Shown here one piece after another: positions 25,263-38,500 of a stretch of DNA of 64,000 nucleotides. The first letter of the stretch is position 1; the number at the start of each line of letters is the position of its first letter. The stretch is from Norana najaformis. Taxonomy: Eukaryota; Annelida; Clitellata; Crassiclitellata; Hormogastridae. The stretch lies in the NCBI GenBank assembly GCA_964023275.1, contig OZ029913.1, forward strand, positions 41,416,757 through 41,480,756. The letters are read 5' to 3'. The position numbers were made by a program, and so were the translations under genes. Below the pieces are notes generated by a model, which was given only the letters and a program-made list of their open reading frames with translations, searched no databases and was not told the origin of the DNA.

Positions 25263-28139
25263 TGCGAAGTTCACACTCAGACATTCTTTGGAGATGTTGG
25301 AGATTCCACGGGTAAAGTCAAGGCCGGGCCAAAGTCAAGGTCAAGGTCAGGGACAAGGCCACGGTCAAGGCCAATCCTCGAGGCGAAACATCACTTTCGT
25401 TGAAAGTGGCCGAGAAGTTAATAAGGTAGATGTTGGCAACAAAAAATTCGGAGGAGGGAAGAATGGCAAATGTCCCACATGAAATAGGCTGCTGTTTCGG
25501 GGAGACATGGGATGGGTTCTCGGTAGTTGTCCTCTATTTTGAAATTCGCTTCCTCCTTCTCTCTGGTGGATCTTCCTCTGCTCTCTTTCCTCTTTCCATC
25601 TTCTTTCTGGTCACGATTTTCATCCACTCCACTCTGCAACTGTTCTCTAGTGTTAGTCAAGTCTCATCTTTCTCAGCTCCATTTTCCACCGTAGCCCAGC
25701 ATCTCGAGTCTCTGCTAATCTACTGGGCTTCTACTGAATCTAGACATTTGAAGGCTTACGACCGCGATCTCACTTTAACCATCGACTGATGACTTATCAA
25801 TAATGGCGCTATAGCAGTCTTCAGATTGGATCTCATAATAAGCTGGAGTTTTGTTTATAATCGTCGGTTACTAACCATGTTTTGCCGTGAGTGATAGTTT
25901 CCGGATGAGTGACTCGATCCGCGGAAGTCTAATCGTCGACTGTCCCACTCTGCAGCAGCAGCCAAAACGGATGGAGCGATGGATCAGTTGATGCTGCCAA
26001 GTGCTGAGCCTAGTGCATCACTGTCCTGACCAGTTGGTCGCATCGACCAACTTACAAATGGCGCTAAATGAATGAAGGCGTCGTTCGTGCTACGAAGACC
26101 AGTGAACACCAGAGGAGGAGGAAACGGGGCAGAAAGAGAAGGAAGAGGAGGAAGCAAGGAGGAAGACGACGAGGACGAGGAAGAAGCAGAAACGAAAAAG
26201 AGGAGAGGAGAAAGCGGAGACGAGGAAGAGGAAAAGTAAATGGAGGCAGAAGAGAAAGAGGAGGAGGCGGGGAGAGAGGAAGAAGATGAGGGATAAATGA
26301 TAAGCTGAAGAAGAAGAGAAACAGATGAGGATCCCAGAATGGAATGGATGAAGAAAATGCATGAAATGGGGGCGAAAATCGTGACTAGAAAGAAGATGGA
26401 ATGAATAGAGAGCAGAGAAAGAGCAAACCACCAGAGAGAGAGAGAGAGAGATAGGCAGACAGAGAGACATACAGAGACAGACAGACAGACAGAGACAGGC
26501 AGACAGACAGATAGAGATACAGACAGACAGATAGAGAGACAGACAGATAGAGAGACAGAGACAGACAGAGACAGACAGAGACAGACAGATAGAGATAAAG
26601 ATAGAGATACAGAAAGAAAGAGTAAGAGTGAGAGAGAGGAGTGGATGAGAACAGGAGGTTAGGGAGATGGAGAAGAAGGAAGATACTGAGGTCGGGGTAA
26701 AACAAGGCGTCTCATAAATTCAAGCACATTAAGCTCGGCTCACGGGTTCTGCATGCGTATATCATGAGACCCGACTGTGTCTGTGTCTTTGTGCGTGTCT
26801 GTGTCTCTGTGTGTATACGTATTTGTATCCGTTGTGGATGCGAAGAAACATTAGACGCAGCTGTCTGGCGTTCGTATTAATGAGAGAAACATAGAGAAAA
26901 TGGGTGGCATAGATAAATAGAAAGATAGCGGCAGAGAGACATACAGACATACAGTGGTACAGACACCGAGACGGACGGATACATAGATGCATACAGAGGC
27001 AGATACAGTGAAACGGACATAGAAGAGACTGACTGAGATGCAGAAACCAGAGACGCAGGAAGGCAGAGTTAAGGGAGATTAGAATAATAAATAGCTAGAC
27101 AGACAGAAAGAAGCAAACAAAAAATTTAAAAAAAAGAATTAAAGACAGACAGACAGACAGATAGACAGATAAACAGACAGACAGGGAATTGTGGTTTTAT
27201 TCTCATCAGTCGACCATTTCATCTTCCTTGAATCGGCGACTACTTGTCTTTGATCTTTGAGGGTTGTACAAAGTAGGTCTTGTTCGTCTTAGAACAACAG
27301 CGGACCCAGACGTCTTAAATATTGATCTACCAAACAGTAAATAGCCCGACGCAATGAGTCAGCATTGTCTTCGGTAAGACAAGTGGTACAGTTTTCTCAG
27401 CCTCGTCATTCCTGAGCTGTGAACTGCCTTCTTACTTCAGTTGCTAACTGAAGCCGTTACAAACCTTCAAAGGCATTGTGGACGCACGAGGTCCATAAAC
27501 TCGTAACGTAGCATAATATGGGGTTTAACTTTAAATGGTTCAGAATACATTCAATCTGTGTTAGAACCAGTGGAAATTACAAGATATGGACAACAGCCAG
27601 GCCTTCTTAGCTTCCTCTTAAAAGCTGCTATTGTGTCCACTGAGACAATACTATCATCCAAACCATTCTACAAGTCTACGACTCTTGAACAGAAGAATTT
27701 CAAGCTCATTGTTTCTTTTAGTTTCTTAAATAATTTGCAGCTGTAGCTTCGCAGTATTTGACAAGCCCCTTCTTTATTGTTGAGCTAGGTCATCATCATC
27801 ATCATCGTCATCATCATCATCATCGTCATCATCATCATCATCATCGCCATCAGTTCCTGACGCCAGCCGTTTGGCGGTAATGGGTGCGAATGAATGATCT
27901 CCCATTTTCCTCAGTCTCCTGTCAAGTCCAGAGCTCCTCTCACGTTTAGTTCTTGCAGTGATGAATATTTATCTATAGGCGCGGAGGGGTTGCTTCGTCC
28001 CCGCACGCCCTTCTTGGTTATATGCCAGCGTCTCTCAGACCAGACCCGTGCATAGTGGACTGTCAGAATCTGGCGCCCCTCTGAAAATGTTCTTGCCCCT
28101 CCCACGCAAGCAATCCTGGATCCGCCACTGAGTCCATTC
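25263..28139. other. Intergenic; simple repeats, no gene seen
   Basis: GGTCAAG repeats 25318-25378, purine-rich arrays 26100-26300, (GACA)n-type arrays 26420-26620 and 27140-27185, (CAT)n 27790-27850. Motif copies on the minus strand at 25803-25822 and 26050-26062. Other open frames have no recognised family. Confidence 0.55.
27956..28130 (-). mobile_element. hAT-like MITE, copy 1 (decayed)
   Basis: On the minus strand it starts CAGTGGCGGATCCAGGATTG and ends with CTATAG...ATTCATCACTG. It shares TGACAGTCCACtATGCAcGG, GGTCTGGTCTGAG and ATATAaCCAA words with the 52.4-kb copy. Flanking 8-mers AGTTCTTG/AGTCCATT match at only five positions, consistent with age. Confidence 0.6.
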
Positions 28140-29250
28140 GTAAATGTCCTCGTTTCTACTGTCTATTCAGCTCAATCTTGGTCATCCTTTGTTTTTCCTA
28201 CCTTCAAATCTTGCACGTATGTGTGGGATTCGATCAGCTGACAATCTTTCCACGTGGCAAACCGTCGCAGTCTTTGCTGAAAGACTTTGTCTTTCGGAGT
28301 TCTTTGAATCTCTAGAGACTGTCATCATTTCTAATTTTCTGTAGTCTTAAAAAAAACTTGCAGTTTTCCATTTCTGCCTCGAGGATTCTTTTTTCATCTT
28401 GATGTCCATCTTCAATGCCCAGCATTCCAGTTCATTGTCTCATATACTCCCGCCTTTACTTTATTTTCCTGCTTTTCTGTATAAAGTTAATTTTTCCAAC
28501 TGCTTGTGAGGTGCGTCCAATTTTCCTTTGCATGTCTTTTTTGCTTTTCCATCTGCGGTTATTAAGAATATCTCCAAGATATACGAATTTATCTACCTGT
28601 TCAATAGCTTCTTTTGGGATGCTAATAGTTACTGGTGTCTCTTTGATTTTAAAAATACCAATGGTTTAGTATTCTCTGTTTTAATCATATTTGGCCAAAT
28701 TGGTTTCGTCTATTTGAGTTGCAATAATTCGCACTTCTTCTGTTTCGCTTCTATCAAGGAGGCCAGTGTCGTCAGCAAATCAAAGATGAATCACCAACCC
28801 TTCATTTAGTTTGATTTCTGCCTCGCTGTTGCTTAAACTGAGTGTCATTGCTACCTCTAATACTAGGTTAAAGAGGTATGATAATAAGATGCGTCCTTGC
28901 CATACTTCAGTTTTCGTGTGTAAGTACTCTGTGGTCTTTTTATCTACCTCTATCTCGCTTAAAGATTTCCGATACATCTCTTGACAAGTTTGATCAGTTT
29001 CTCTGGAATTCCTGCATTTTGCATCGCTCTCCACACTCCACCATCCCATACGCTGTCGAATGCTTGTTTGAAGTCAATGAAGTTAAAGACTTTCTGGCTG
29101 TGTTCAAATTTTTCAAGTATCTGTTTCATTGTGAATAGATGGTCAGTTGTGCTTCTTCACGGTCTGAACCAGGCTTCTTTTTCTCCCAGTTCTCTTTCAC
29201 CATATCGTTTCGTTCTGTTTTGTATTGTTTTGTTGAGGTAGGTGATTACT
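28131..29250 (-). mobile_element. LINE reverse-transcriptase fragment
   Basis: On the minus strand the translated pieces follow RT order: FIDFKQAFDSVWDGG (block A, near 29090-29040), VWQGRILLSYLFNLVLE (the RQGC.LSP.LFN block, near 28905-28855) and FADDTGLLDRSET (catalytic FADD block, near 28775-28740), then DMQRKIGRTSQ near 28540. The order and spacing identify a non-LTR retrotransposon RT. Frames are broken by stops. Clade not decided from these pieces. Confidence 0.78.
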
Positions 29251-29571
29251 TTCTATTCAGTAGTTGCATAGTCATAGACCACTATAATCGTAAGCGGTGG
29301 GAAGGCTTGGAGGTTAGAAATAGGCCTATCAGCTGCTTGCTTTCGTGTCTTGGCTGGTTAAGGCGGATGAATTTTGCGAGGTTAATATTTGATATCGCAT
29401 TTAATGCATGACTAAGAAAGCCAGCAATAATTGTACGACACCCGTTCTGTCGCCATGCGCGACTGGGCGGAACTTGTTTGCACAGGCGAAGTACTGAGAC
29501 GAACGAAGTCCACAGTTGTATGCGCCATACATAGCAATAGGTAGCAGCGTCTTTTGTTGTGGCAGGTACGG
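29251..29571. other. Probable promoter and 5' untranslated region of prolyl 4-hydroxylase
   Basis: No coding signal of its own. The ATG of the next gene is at 29572. CpG-containing sequence without an evident TATA box. Confidence 0.4.
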
Positions 29572-32500
29572 ATGGCCACTCCTGTCGACCTTCTCTTCCT
29601 CGTAGCAATTCTTGTCTGCTGTCGAAGAACGATTGGTGACGATGTCTTCGCATCTTCTGCTCAGCTGCGGATGCTGGATGAAAGCGAAGTCAATCTGATT
29701 GATGCCCTGAAGTCCTACATCGGCCGAGAACGACAGAAGCTGGACGCACTCGACAGGTCTAATCTAATCTAATCTAATGACTTCTAGAGCGCCGCTGTCG
29801 TAAGACATCAATCGACGGTCGCTTCAAGTGAAACAGTAGTCAGGAATCGTAATCTATGAGAAAAGTCCAATCGAAATCTCCGAAATGACACGGAAACCAG
29901 AAACGATGGGTAAGCAAAGGGTTGAAACAGATGAGTCTCAAGGTCATGAGATCAGCACTGAATTACATATTCCACGTAGGCAGCTCTTGAAGCACTGGGA
30001 TTGACAATTTACATAGCGCCATACAAACGAGAGTATACGAACAGAGAAACGTATCTGTATAAATGGAGTGAATGGCCCGAGTGTTGTTTGTTGTTGAATG
30101 TTGGTTGTAGGTTGATAGCGGAAGTAGAAGAGGACAGGGAGAAAAGTGGAAAGAATCTTCTGGTTTCCATCGCCGATCATCCAGTCGATGTCTTCCGTCT
30201 TATCCACCGATTCACCAACACCTGGAAACGACACGTTCTATCTCTGGTCTACGACACGACGGCGCTCCAAGGCACAGCTTCCATTCCGTTTTTGATGATG
30301 ATGATGAAGGTGATGATGATGATGATGATGTTGTTGTTGCTGCTGATGATGATGATGACTGCGACGTAGACTGTGGTGATGTTGATCATAATGATGATGA
30401 CTACGATGATAATTATAATAATGATGAAAACAACGGCAACGACAACAGCGATTATGATCGTAGTGGTGATTATGGTTAATACGGTTACGATGCTGATGCT
30501 GATTATAATGAAAATTATGATGAGTGTACATATGGTGATTATGACGACGAGGAATATGGTGATATTGATTGTCATTATCATGATTATGATTGATATCTAC
30601 AATTATAATAACGATGATGACGATGATGACGATGACGATTTAGATAATTCAGGTACCACGATCAACAAAAGAGCTCACGAATTTCCTAAGTAGTTGAGAT
30701 ATCTTTAGCGCCTTTCTTAGATTCTTAAAAGGCGCCATATATATATAGGCACCTCCCTCCCTCCGTCCCTCCCTCCGTCCCTTCCTCCGTCCCTCCGTCC
30801 CTCCGTCCCTCCGTCCCTCCGTCCGTCCCTCCCTCCGCCCCTCCCTCCGTCCCTCCCTCCCTCCGTCCCTCCCTCCGTCCCTCCCTCCGTCCCTCCCTCC
30901 GTCCGTCCGTCCGTCCGTCCGTCCGTCCGTCCCTCCCTCCCTCCGTCCGTCCGTCCGTCCGTCCGTCCGTCCGTCCGTCCGTCCCTCCCTCCCTTCCTCC
31001 CTCCCTCCCTCCCTCCCTCCCTCCCTCCCTCCCTCCCTCCCTCCCTCCCTCCCTCCCTCCCTCCCTCCCTCCCTCCCTCCCTCATACGACAACTGTTTAC
31101 TGTTCGCCATACATATTATGATTCTTCGATGTGGTAAGGTGCACGCGATGTCTGGGTTGGAGTGGGTCACTTTCAAGTGAGGCAAAGAAACGCCTTCAAT
31201 TCAAATGAAGTCAACCGGATCTATTATTACTCTCAGCCAGGCATTAAAACGAGCCAAGTGCAAACATCTATGCAGTGCGGTTGTCTGTGTTGCTCGTCGA
31301 AATGCGGTCGTTTGCTTCGATGGCCACCGGTTGTCTGTTGACGACCCAGGATTTATTGGCTCTCGAAGCCGTTAAGATCGGATATCGTTCGCTTCCGCTG
31401 TGAAATATTCGCAGTTTTATGTTCTTTGTTATTGAGTTATTTTTGGCTGAGCTGCTAAGGGCAGTCTTTGGCTTACCATCCAACCCACTACCCAGTCTGT
31501 TCTAATCCACGAGAATCTAATCAGCAATCATTAGTAATTCAGAATAACCCTACTCCTATATAAACAATATTCCACCATGATTAAGCCACGATAATCCATG
31601 ATAAACAATGAAAACTACGAAAAGCTATGATAAGCCATAATAAAGTATGTAAGCCACGACAAACTTAGAAGTTATCATAAGCCACGATAAAGTGTGATTA
31701 GCCACGATTAACGATGCAACATTATATTAACGATGATAAGCCGTATGATAAACCCCATTGGTGGTGATCTGATGCGCAGAAATGAGACAGGCGGTTGACT
31801 CTTTGGGTGAGATTCTGCCAACGGACGACGATTATGAAGGCGCCAAATCTGCCTTAGTTCGTCTGCAAAAGGCCTACGGACTTAACGTTGCTGACGTCAT
31901 CAACGGCACGATTCTCGACCAGACGACGCGACCTATGACTCAGCAGATGGCGGTGGATGTCGTTCTGTTCCTGCTCAACCGGAAGTTGGCGGACGACGCC
32001 CTCTTGTGGCTCACGCATGCGCAGAAGCACCTTGTTCCTCCGTTGACCCCATTGCAGGAAATCTATCACACGACGAGTCGCATTCACGCGCAGGTAGGAG
32101 GAGGACGCAACGGTCAAAGGTCACATTTGATTGACAGCCCCTGTGGAACTGAAGCATTAACGGAGACATGGTGCTTTATTGGATGATGTCAGTTCCATCC
32201 TATATTAGAATAGAATAGATTAGATTAGATCAGATCACGTCAGATAGGATCAACTAGAACAAAGCCGAACGGCACACAAGACGTATAGATAAAGCAGCAC
32301 AAAACCAACATAAGCGAGAAATAAACAGATTAAAGCTTATTTCATGATAGCAGATAGCATATCTTTCACCAGCTTTAATAAAATTCGAAGTATAATGCAT
32401 AATGTAGTTGTTTAAGAATAAAGATAATTTATTTCAAAACGTGACGACATTTTAATCCAAGTAGACTTACCTTACCTTACCTTGCTTACCTCACCTTACC

Positions 32501-35500
32501 TTATCAGTTAGTAATTAGGAACTTGAATATTGCCAGTGTCTAATGCTCAAGGCATCAACAGATGGCCCTCCAAAACTAAGCCGTATAGTGAGGTCAATGC
32601 CTAGATGGATAACCAGTTTAAGGAGGCAAGACCTAAGTTGAGACCGAAACGATGTAAGAAACCGAGCAGAACGAATAGAAACGGGAGGCAGTTCCAAAAT
32701 TTAGGTCTAGCAGCCAACAGAGATCGTTCACAAAGCCGTTCTAGTGTTAGGTTTAACCAGAAAAGGGCACCTAGTGATATGTTTGAGGAATAAGGTTTGA
32801 TTTTAACTTTTGTGTTGGGCTACAATTCAATATTTTATTAACTATAGGCCTAAGCTACATTTTTGAGCAGATATTTTGATGACTCTAGGAAAAGCCTTTG
32901 CCTTACCTTGCAATAATTCTTATTTACCTTACCTTACATTTGCAAGATAATTGAGTGAAATGCTGAATGATGATTTCAGAGAGGACAGTTGTTGGAAGCC
33001 GTTGACTTCGCCAAGAGGGCTCTCGAAATAGGTAAGAAACACTGCCCTACTTCTAGAAAGACGACCGATTTGCAGTTCAACCGATAATTAATTCATTTTT
33101 TATGAACGTCAGCCACGACAGTTTAACCGAAAGCCATGTCTTGTATGTTCTGTCTGTGCATGTGTTTCTGCTGACCAGATCCTTCGAACGCCCGTTACCT
33201 CTCAAAGATCATGCCAGACGACGGTTCGCCGACGATTGTTCCTAATTGGCCGGTCACATCCGAAAAACAAGCCCGTCTCTGCAGGCAGCTTCTTGTCCAA
33301 GTACTCTTCTTCAGAAAGCTTCTCGTATTTCTCGTCTAGTAGCTCTCTTCTTTTCTGTTTTGTTGTAGTCTGATTTATCCCATTCCATCGTATTCTAGTC
33401 TACTCTAGTCTGGTTCACTGTAGTCTAGTCTAGTCTGGTTCACTGTAGTCTAGTCTAGTCTGGTTCACTATAATCTAGTCTAGTCTGGTTCACTGTAGTC
33501 TAGTCTAGTCTGGTTCACTGTAGTCTAGTCTAGTCTGGTTCACTGTAGTCTAGTCTAGTCTGGTTCACTGTAGTCTAGTCTAGTCTGGTTCACTGTAGTC
33601 TAGTGTAGTCTGGTTCACTGTAGTTTAGTGTAGTCTGGTTCACTGTAGTCTAGTCTAGTCTGGTTCACTGTAATCTAGTCTAGCCTGGTTCACTGTAGTC
33701 TAGTCTACTCGAATTCAGTGCTCATCCAGTCCAGTCTAATCGTTGATCAGTATGAATGACTTGTCGTTTACAGAATAATCCACCTAGCGACGGCACCTTG
33801 TCGTGTTTCTACGAGAGGGGGCGCCATACTCCGATGCTCCGAAAGAAGGTGGAAATGCTTCACAGGTCGCCAGATGTCGTTATGTTCCACGATTTCGTCA
33901 CAGACGACGAAGCCGCCGAACTGCGACAGATGGCCAAATCCAAGGTCAGCGCCTCTCAAGATCGCCGTTCACTATCTGCTGAGCAAGCGATGAATTTCAT
34001 CCTCATCCAAACTCAGCATCTAAACTAATAATTTCTGTGGCGCCGTTTCTGAACTCCTGGATCGATTCTATTAGACACAAGCACACAGTCGTCGAACTGC
34101 TAAGACACCTCTTAAACGTCATGTTCGGACAATATATAGAGTCGTCAGTTTCATCCAATCGCCGGATTTACGTAGCTTGTGGTGATGGACTTTGTACACT
34201 CTTGGTGGATGCTATCAGTAAATAAGTTCCTTAAGTCAGTTTGACCTAAATAAACAGAGGTCTGTTACATAACATTAAAGCACATTGCATTGCATTACAG
34301 AACATTCACCTTTACAATGTTTAGATAAAAAGAGCAATGGTCGGCAACTCTCTGAAGTCGATAGTTACTGAAGAAAGAGTCGGCAAAATGTAAGAGGAAT
34401 TTTCAGATATTCATTCAGATCAGTTCTTCTTCTCGCATTTATGTTAAACAATTTGATTAGTATCGATTGATTTCATCATCATCATCTTTCATCATCGTCG
34501 TCGTCGTCGTCGTTGTCGTTGTCGTCATCTATAGAAGTAAAGCAGTAATTCAGTCAGAGCACGAAGTCCGGAATTTCAACGAAGCTCAACTAATTCCTTT
34601 CTGCAACTTTAATTTCTGAATAGGACCAGTAAAAGGAGGGGAAACAGGCGGAGGAGGGCAGGACTAGGCAGGGGAGGAGGAGGAGGATGAAGGAAAGAAG
34701 AGATGAATACGAGAAAGAGAAGGAGAAGAGAAGCAGAGGCAGCAAGAGGAGGAACAGAAAGAGAGGAGGGGACGGAGGAGGAGAAGTTAGAGGACGAGGA
34801 GAAGCAAGAGGAGGAGGAGGAGCAGGAGGAGCAGGAGGAGGAGGAGAAGGAGGAGGAGGAATAATAGGAGAAGTAATAGGAGAAGGAAGCTGTGACATAG
34901 AATTAGAGGAAATAGAGCGACTGATATGCTGTCTGTGTTTCTGCTTCAGTGCCTGGTTCTTCGACAACACGGGCAAAGCGTTGATCGATCTCATTTCGAG
35001 GCGCATCTCCGAGGCAACTGGACTCGAAACGAAACATCCGTCTTCTGAGGCTCTCCAGGTAGAAGGCTTTCCTAAATTCATATGGCGCATCATAAGGACA
35101 AAACTACTTACAGAGCAATAGCCAATGTATTTCATGTATATCTTTCACATCAAACTTATTCTACGCGGACTTGTCACGAGTTTAATTAATTCAGCGATCA
35201 TGTGATAGACTAAACGCATAATTAAAAGATTCTAAGGTTCAACGACACTTAAAATCACGTGATCCAACTGGATTGCATACATGGAAATTGTCGGTTAATC
35301 ATTAATTTTGGCAAAGGGCTTCTGTAGAGATAGGATGAAGTATTATAAACAGGGATATGGAATCTTTTAATTGCAGCTCTTATGTTGCCTTTTCTTTCAG
35401 CTGTCCAATTATGGACTGGGAGGCCATTACAACACGCACTTCGATCACGATCCGGTATATATACACAAAAGCATACACATTACACATATACACGAATTAT

Positions 35501-38500
35501 GTATATATTGCTGTCATGATTTGATTTCCAGAGATTATGTCGTGAATCAATAGTGAACCATTTCAAATCATAAACCATCTTTTACCATTGTATGTATACA
35601 TCTGTGTGTATTTCTTTAACTCCTTTCAGGAATCCGTCATCCAAAGGGCTTCTAGCCACCCCAGCTGATGTTAGAGATTTTTGATAAACATATTCGTCCC
35701 TTAAGACCGTAATCTAGAAATAACCCCCAACCTTCATAATAAACCTTTGCATTGATTCACGTCTTGTGAATCATCGTGCGAATCATAATACGAATCGTCA
35801 GGTGAATCTCGTGAATCTGTCCGTGAATCATCTTGTGAATCATCTTGTTTATTGTCGCCTTATCTCTAAGGCTGTTCTTCACTACCCTAAACGCTTATTA
35901 TAATACCGTATACAAATAATAAGTATATATATATATGTATATATGCAGACAAGTTCAGGCAAAAGATATCACACTGGCATGTCTAATAATGTGCTGCACG
36001 CGAGTTCAAGTTATCCCCACGCTTTCCAATACACCGTGTTCGTAAAATGAGCTGATATGACTCGCCTTTTGGATCATCCTGTGAATTGTCTTGTAAATCA
36101 TCGTGTGAATCAATTTCATTTTTGTTTTTTGTCAGAATCGCTACGAACGCACCGATCTTCCCATAGAAACGCAGGAAGCCGGCGACAGAATCGCAACATT
36201 GATGATCTACGTCAGTTCCAAATTCTCTTCGAATATCTCTCTAAGCATCTCTCAATAAGCAGATCATTGTTGTTTTGATTGATACATGCAGTCGAGTCCT
36301 AACGGAAACCGTCGGTTGACAGTAGATTCTGGATGACTGTCTCTTTCTCTGTCTTTGTCTGTCTGCCACTAAATGTGACTGTTTCCTTTGTCCAGTCTTG
36401 TAATATTTCATTTGGGGAAATTAGTTTTAATTTCAGCTGAACCACGTCGAGGCCGGTGGAGCGACTGTCTTCCCGGAACTTAACCTCGGAACGAGACCCG
36501 TTCAGGTATAGGCCATCATCATCATCAGCGTCGTCGTCGTCATCATCATCATCATCATCATCATCACCATAACCATCACCACTACCACTGCTTCCATAAT
36601 AATCATCACCATATCCGATGCGCATTAAATCTTTTCGCTCAATGTGTTTCCTATTGCACTTCCAGAGACGAACAATCTTTAGGGATGTCATTAGTAGTTT
36701 TCGATTGGTTCTCTCCACAAATCCGTGCTTGCAATGAAATACGAAGCCATCAGTCCGAAGTTTAGAGATTTCAATTACGGGTGTACAGCGGCCTAAATTT
36801 TAATAGGCTACTGAGCAGCGGTGCTATTTTCCTTTGTTCTTGTTATATTTGTGTTGTTATCTGTCGTTTTGTATGTAAATAAAGCTTTTATAATAACAAG
36901 TCTTCATTTTCTTGTTCTTTATTCTACCTAGATTTTGGAAAAGGTAGACACATTTTTACAAGTGTAAATTGGACATATAATTAAACTCTGGGAGAGGATT
37001 GTCCTTGCCTTTTCCTCATAGCTTATTGTCTTGGCTTCGTTTAATTAACGAGCCGTTGACTGATCGAACCACTGAAATGACAATCGATTTCTGTGTCGGA
37101 ATTTCTCTCGTGTCAAATATTGTCTTTGTTGATCTTCAGAATGCAGCGATATTCTGGTACAACTACAAGCGTTCTGGTTTCTCGGAGCCTCTGTCCCTCC
37201 ACGCCGCTTGTCCTGTTCTCATCGGAGAGAAATGGGGTTTGTACACTCAACTCATTCGACTGTATACTCCGAATGTACTCCGCTGAGACCATACTCGGTG
37301 AATGCCAGAAATGCCGAAGATAATACGCAATACATCAAAATCTCACCTTCTCTGATCATATAACCCAGGTTTCCCTTTCTTGTTTAATGTATATTCGGGG
37401 CCTTCGCAAAATCCGCCCTATGCTTGACTTCAAAACTGCATCTGCCATTGCCATATCCACAGTCCACGCAAAACTAGACTACTGCAATTCACTTTTCCTC
37501 AATATAGAGAGCCATACGACTCAAAAACCGACTTCGAGCTATCTAAAATGCTCTTGCTCGTGCTGTCACTAAAATTGCCAAACGCCATCACATAACTCCT
37601 GCCCTCAAATCACTTCACTGCCTTAAAACAGCCAACGAATAGAGTACAAAAGTCTTTTTCTCTTACTTATAACACACTTCAATCCACCCAACCCTCCTAT
37701 CTTCGTCAGTTATTTACAATCCAACAACTCCATATAATACGATCCTCTTCTGTCCTAACACTTCTTCGCCCTCCCGTCACCTAATCCTTAAAATTTGGAA
37801 AACACTCCATACCCAAAGCAGCCCCACCCCTCTGGAATAAACTCCCGCCAGAATTATCTGACCCATCATACGAACTCACCAACACTTCACCTCTTTCTGC
37901 AATAGTCTTTCATTCAAAACTGAAAACATTACTTTTCCAGAAATCTTATCTGATTCATCCTCTTCTCTGTATCTCTCTCCTCGCTTAATTTCAACCACCA
38001 TTAACCATAGCCGTCCAACTGTCTACCTGCCTGACTTCTGGATTTTGACCTGGAACCGAACCCTTCTGCCTATAGATTTTGTTTTGTCTGAACGCCTGTG
38101 AATAAGCTGGTTCCCGCGACTTAGCTTTCGTTGGGCGCTGTAGAAATCTCGAGATTACGATTACAATGTCACTCTGTATGCCTACGCCTGAAAATGCTTT
38201 GCTATTCTTGTGGTTATCCTAAGCTTCGATCTAAATATCCTTCAACTAGCCTCTTCCGCGAGTTCGGCAAAATGTCAATTCTTAGGAAGATCCCCTGTTG
38301 CTTCCGGTTAGCTATATAAGGTCCCCGAAAGCAAGTGCCAAACACTCCCCGAATTTGAGAATTTTACCCCAGCGTACCGTCGTTTCTAAACAACCTATTT
38401 CAGCTCTCATATTATTCGCCATAAGGCGGCAGCGTTCACCAGTCACATATATACAGCCGGACCACGTGGTACCTAAGCACGTGTCCAAGGCTATTATTAT

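Noticed and set aside
30649-31185. Gly-Arg-Glu-rich 178-codon minus-strand frame
   Set aside because: Translation of the CCCT/CCGT array.
34590-35121. Long open frames of both strands (Gly/Arg-rich and Pro/Ser/Leu-rich)
   Set aside because: Driven by the purine-rich GGA array; only 34950-35058 is a real exon (P4HA exon 7).
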